Source: Acidobacteriota bacterium
Lineage (GTDB): Bacteria; Acidobacteriota; Terriglobia; Terriglobales; Acidobacteriaceae
DNA length: 15,866 nucleotides
NCBI GenBank assembly: GCA_021802085.1
Contig: JAKAAZ010000070.1
Coordinates: 1-15,866, forward strand
Direction of reading: 5' to 3'
Positions 15,801 through 15,866 of the stretch are shown here, piece after piece (the first letter of the stretch is position 1; every line of letters begins with the position of its first letter). A program made the position numbers and the translations under genes. The notes beneath the pieces are model-generated. The model was not told where the DNA came from. It worked only from the letters and a program-made list of their open reading frames with translations, and did not search any database.

Positions 15801-15866
15801 ATGAGAAAAATTCTGAAGCCGCGTTGGAACTTCAAGCCGTGGTGTTTCTGTCTGCTGGCTGCCAGC
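15801..15866 (+). CDS. Start of an unidentified, probably exported protein (cut by window end)
   Basis: An ATG at 15801 follows a strong ribosome binding site, GGAGGAG (15791-15797), with a 3-nt gap. Twenty-two codons remain: MRKILKPRWNFKPWCFCLLA and two more. The basic start followed by a hydrophobic run resembles a signal peptide or membrane anchor. It begins 52 bp after the histidine kinase stop on the same strand, so it may be in that operon and could be a target or accessory of the two-component system. The family cannot be told from this fragment. Confidence 0.6.
   Translation, partial: MRKILKPRWNFKPWCFCLLAAS

Overview
The window looks like chromosomal DNA of an acidobacterium (Acidobacteriota, probably Terriglobia-like). 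This rests on family resemblance and was not tested by a search. The clues are a BlaR1/M56 peptidase ending in the style seen in that phylum, the C-terminus of an Oar-like TonB-dependent receptor, a Tat-exported GH95 fucosidase, a lipoprotein phosphoesterase with a bacterial Ig-like domain, and a ribosomal protein S1 with an interrupted sixth domain. Most of the window is ordinary, intact metabolic and housekeeping coding sequence. The first 4.1 kb is different and shows several signs of gene decay.

Region 1 (1-4101, accessory and decaying). The left edge holds the first 25 codons of a leftward transposase resembling the IS1595 family. Directly beside it is a rightward M56 peptidase gene that has lost its N-terminal half, as if the element had inserted into it. 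A consensus TATAAT lies at the junction and points at the truncated gene and at the intact htrA-type protease gene that follows. After htrA, about 700 bp hold two inverted gene remnants. One is the C-terminal part of a conserved domain on the minus strand. The other is the last ~110 residues of a TonB-dependent receptor on the plus strand. The receptor stop codon touches the start of a CPPED1-like metallophosphatase gene, which carries an in-frame TGA just after its GDLVN metal motif.

Region 2 (4166-6614, minus strand). A probable two-gene operon encodes a DctA-type dicarboxylate/proton symporter followed by a tartrate/D-malate dehydrogenase. Together they would import and oxidise C4-dicarboxylates such as malate or tartrate. 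DctA lacks a usually conserved proline. A perfect interrupted palindrome lies upstream.

Region 3 (7050-11708, plus strand). Three separate genes follow: a thioredoxin-type glutathione peroxidase, a lipoprotein phosphoesterase, and a large Tat-exported alpha-L-fucosidase (GH95).

Region 4 (11778-15866, plus strand). This holds rpsA, then an OmpR-type response regulator and a sensor histidine kinase overlapping by 4 bp, then the first 22 codons of a gene with a strong ribosome binding site and a signal-peptide-like start. The regulator and kinase form a two-component system, and the cut-off gene may belong to the same operon.

I found no CRISPR array, tRNA, rRNA, phage genes or recognisable defence system. 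The points most worth checking are the IS/M56 junction, the in-frame TGA in the phosphatase, the inverted remnants at 2547-3228, and the missing proline in DctA.
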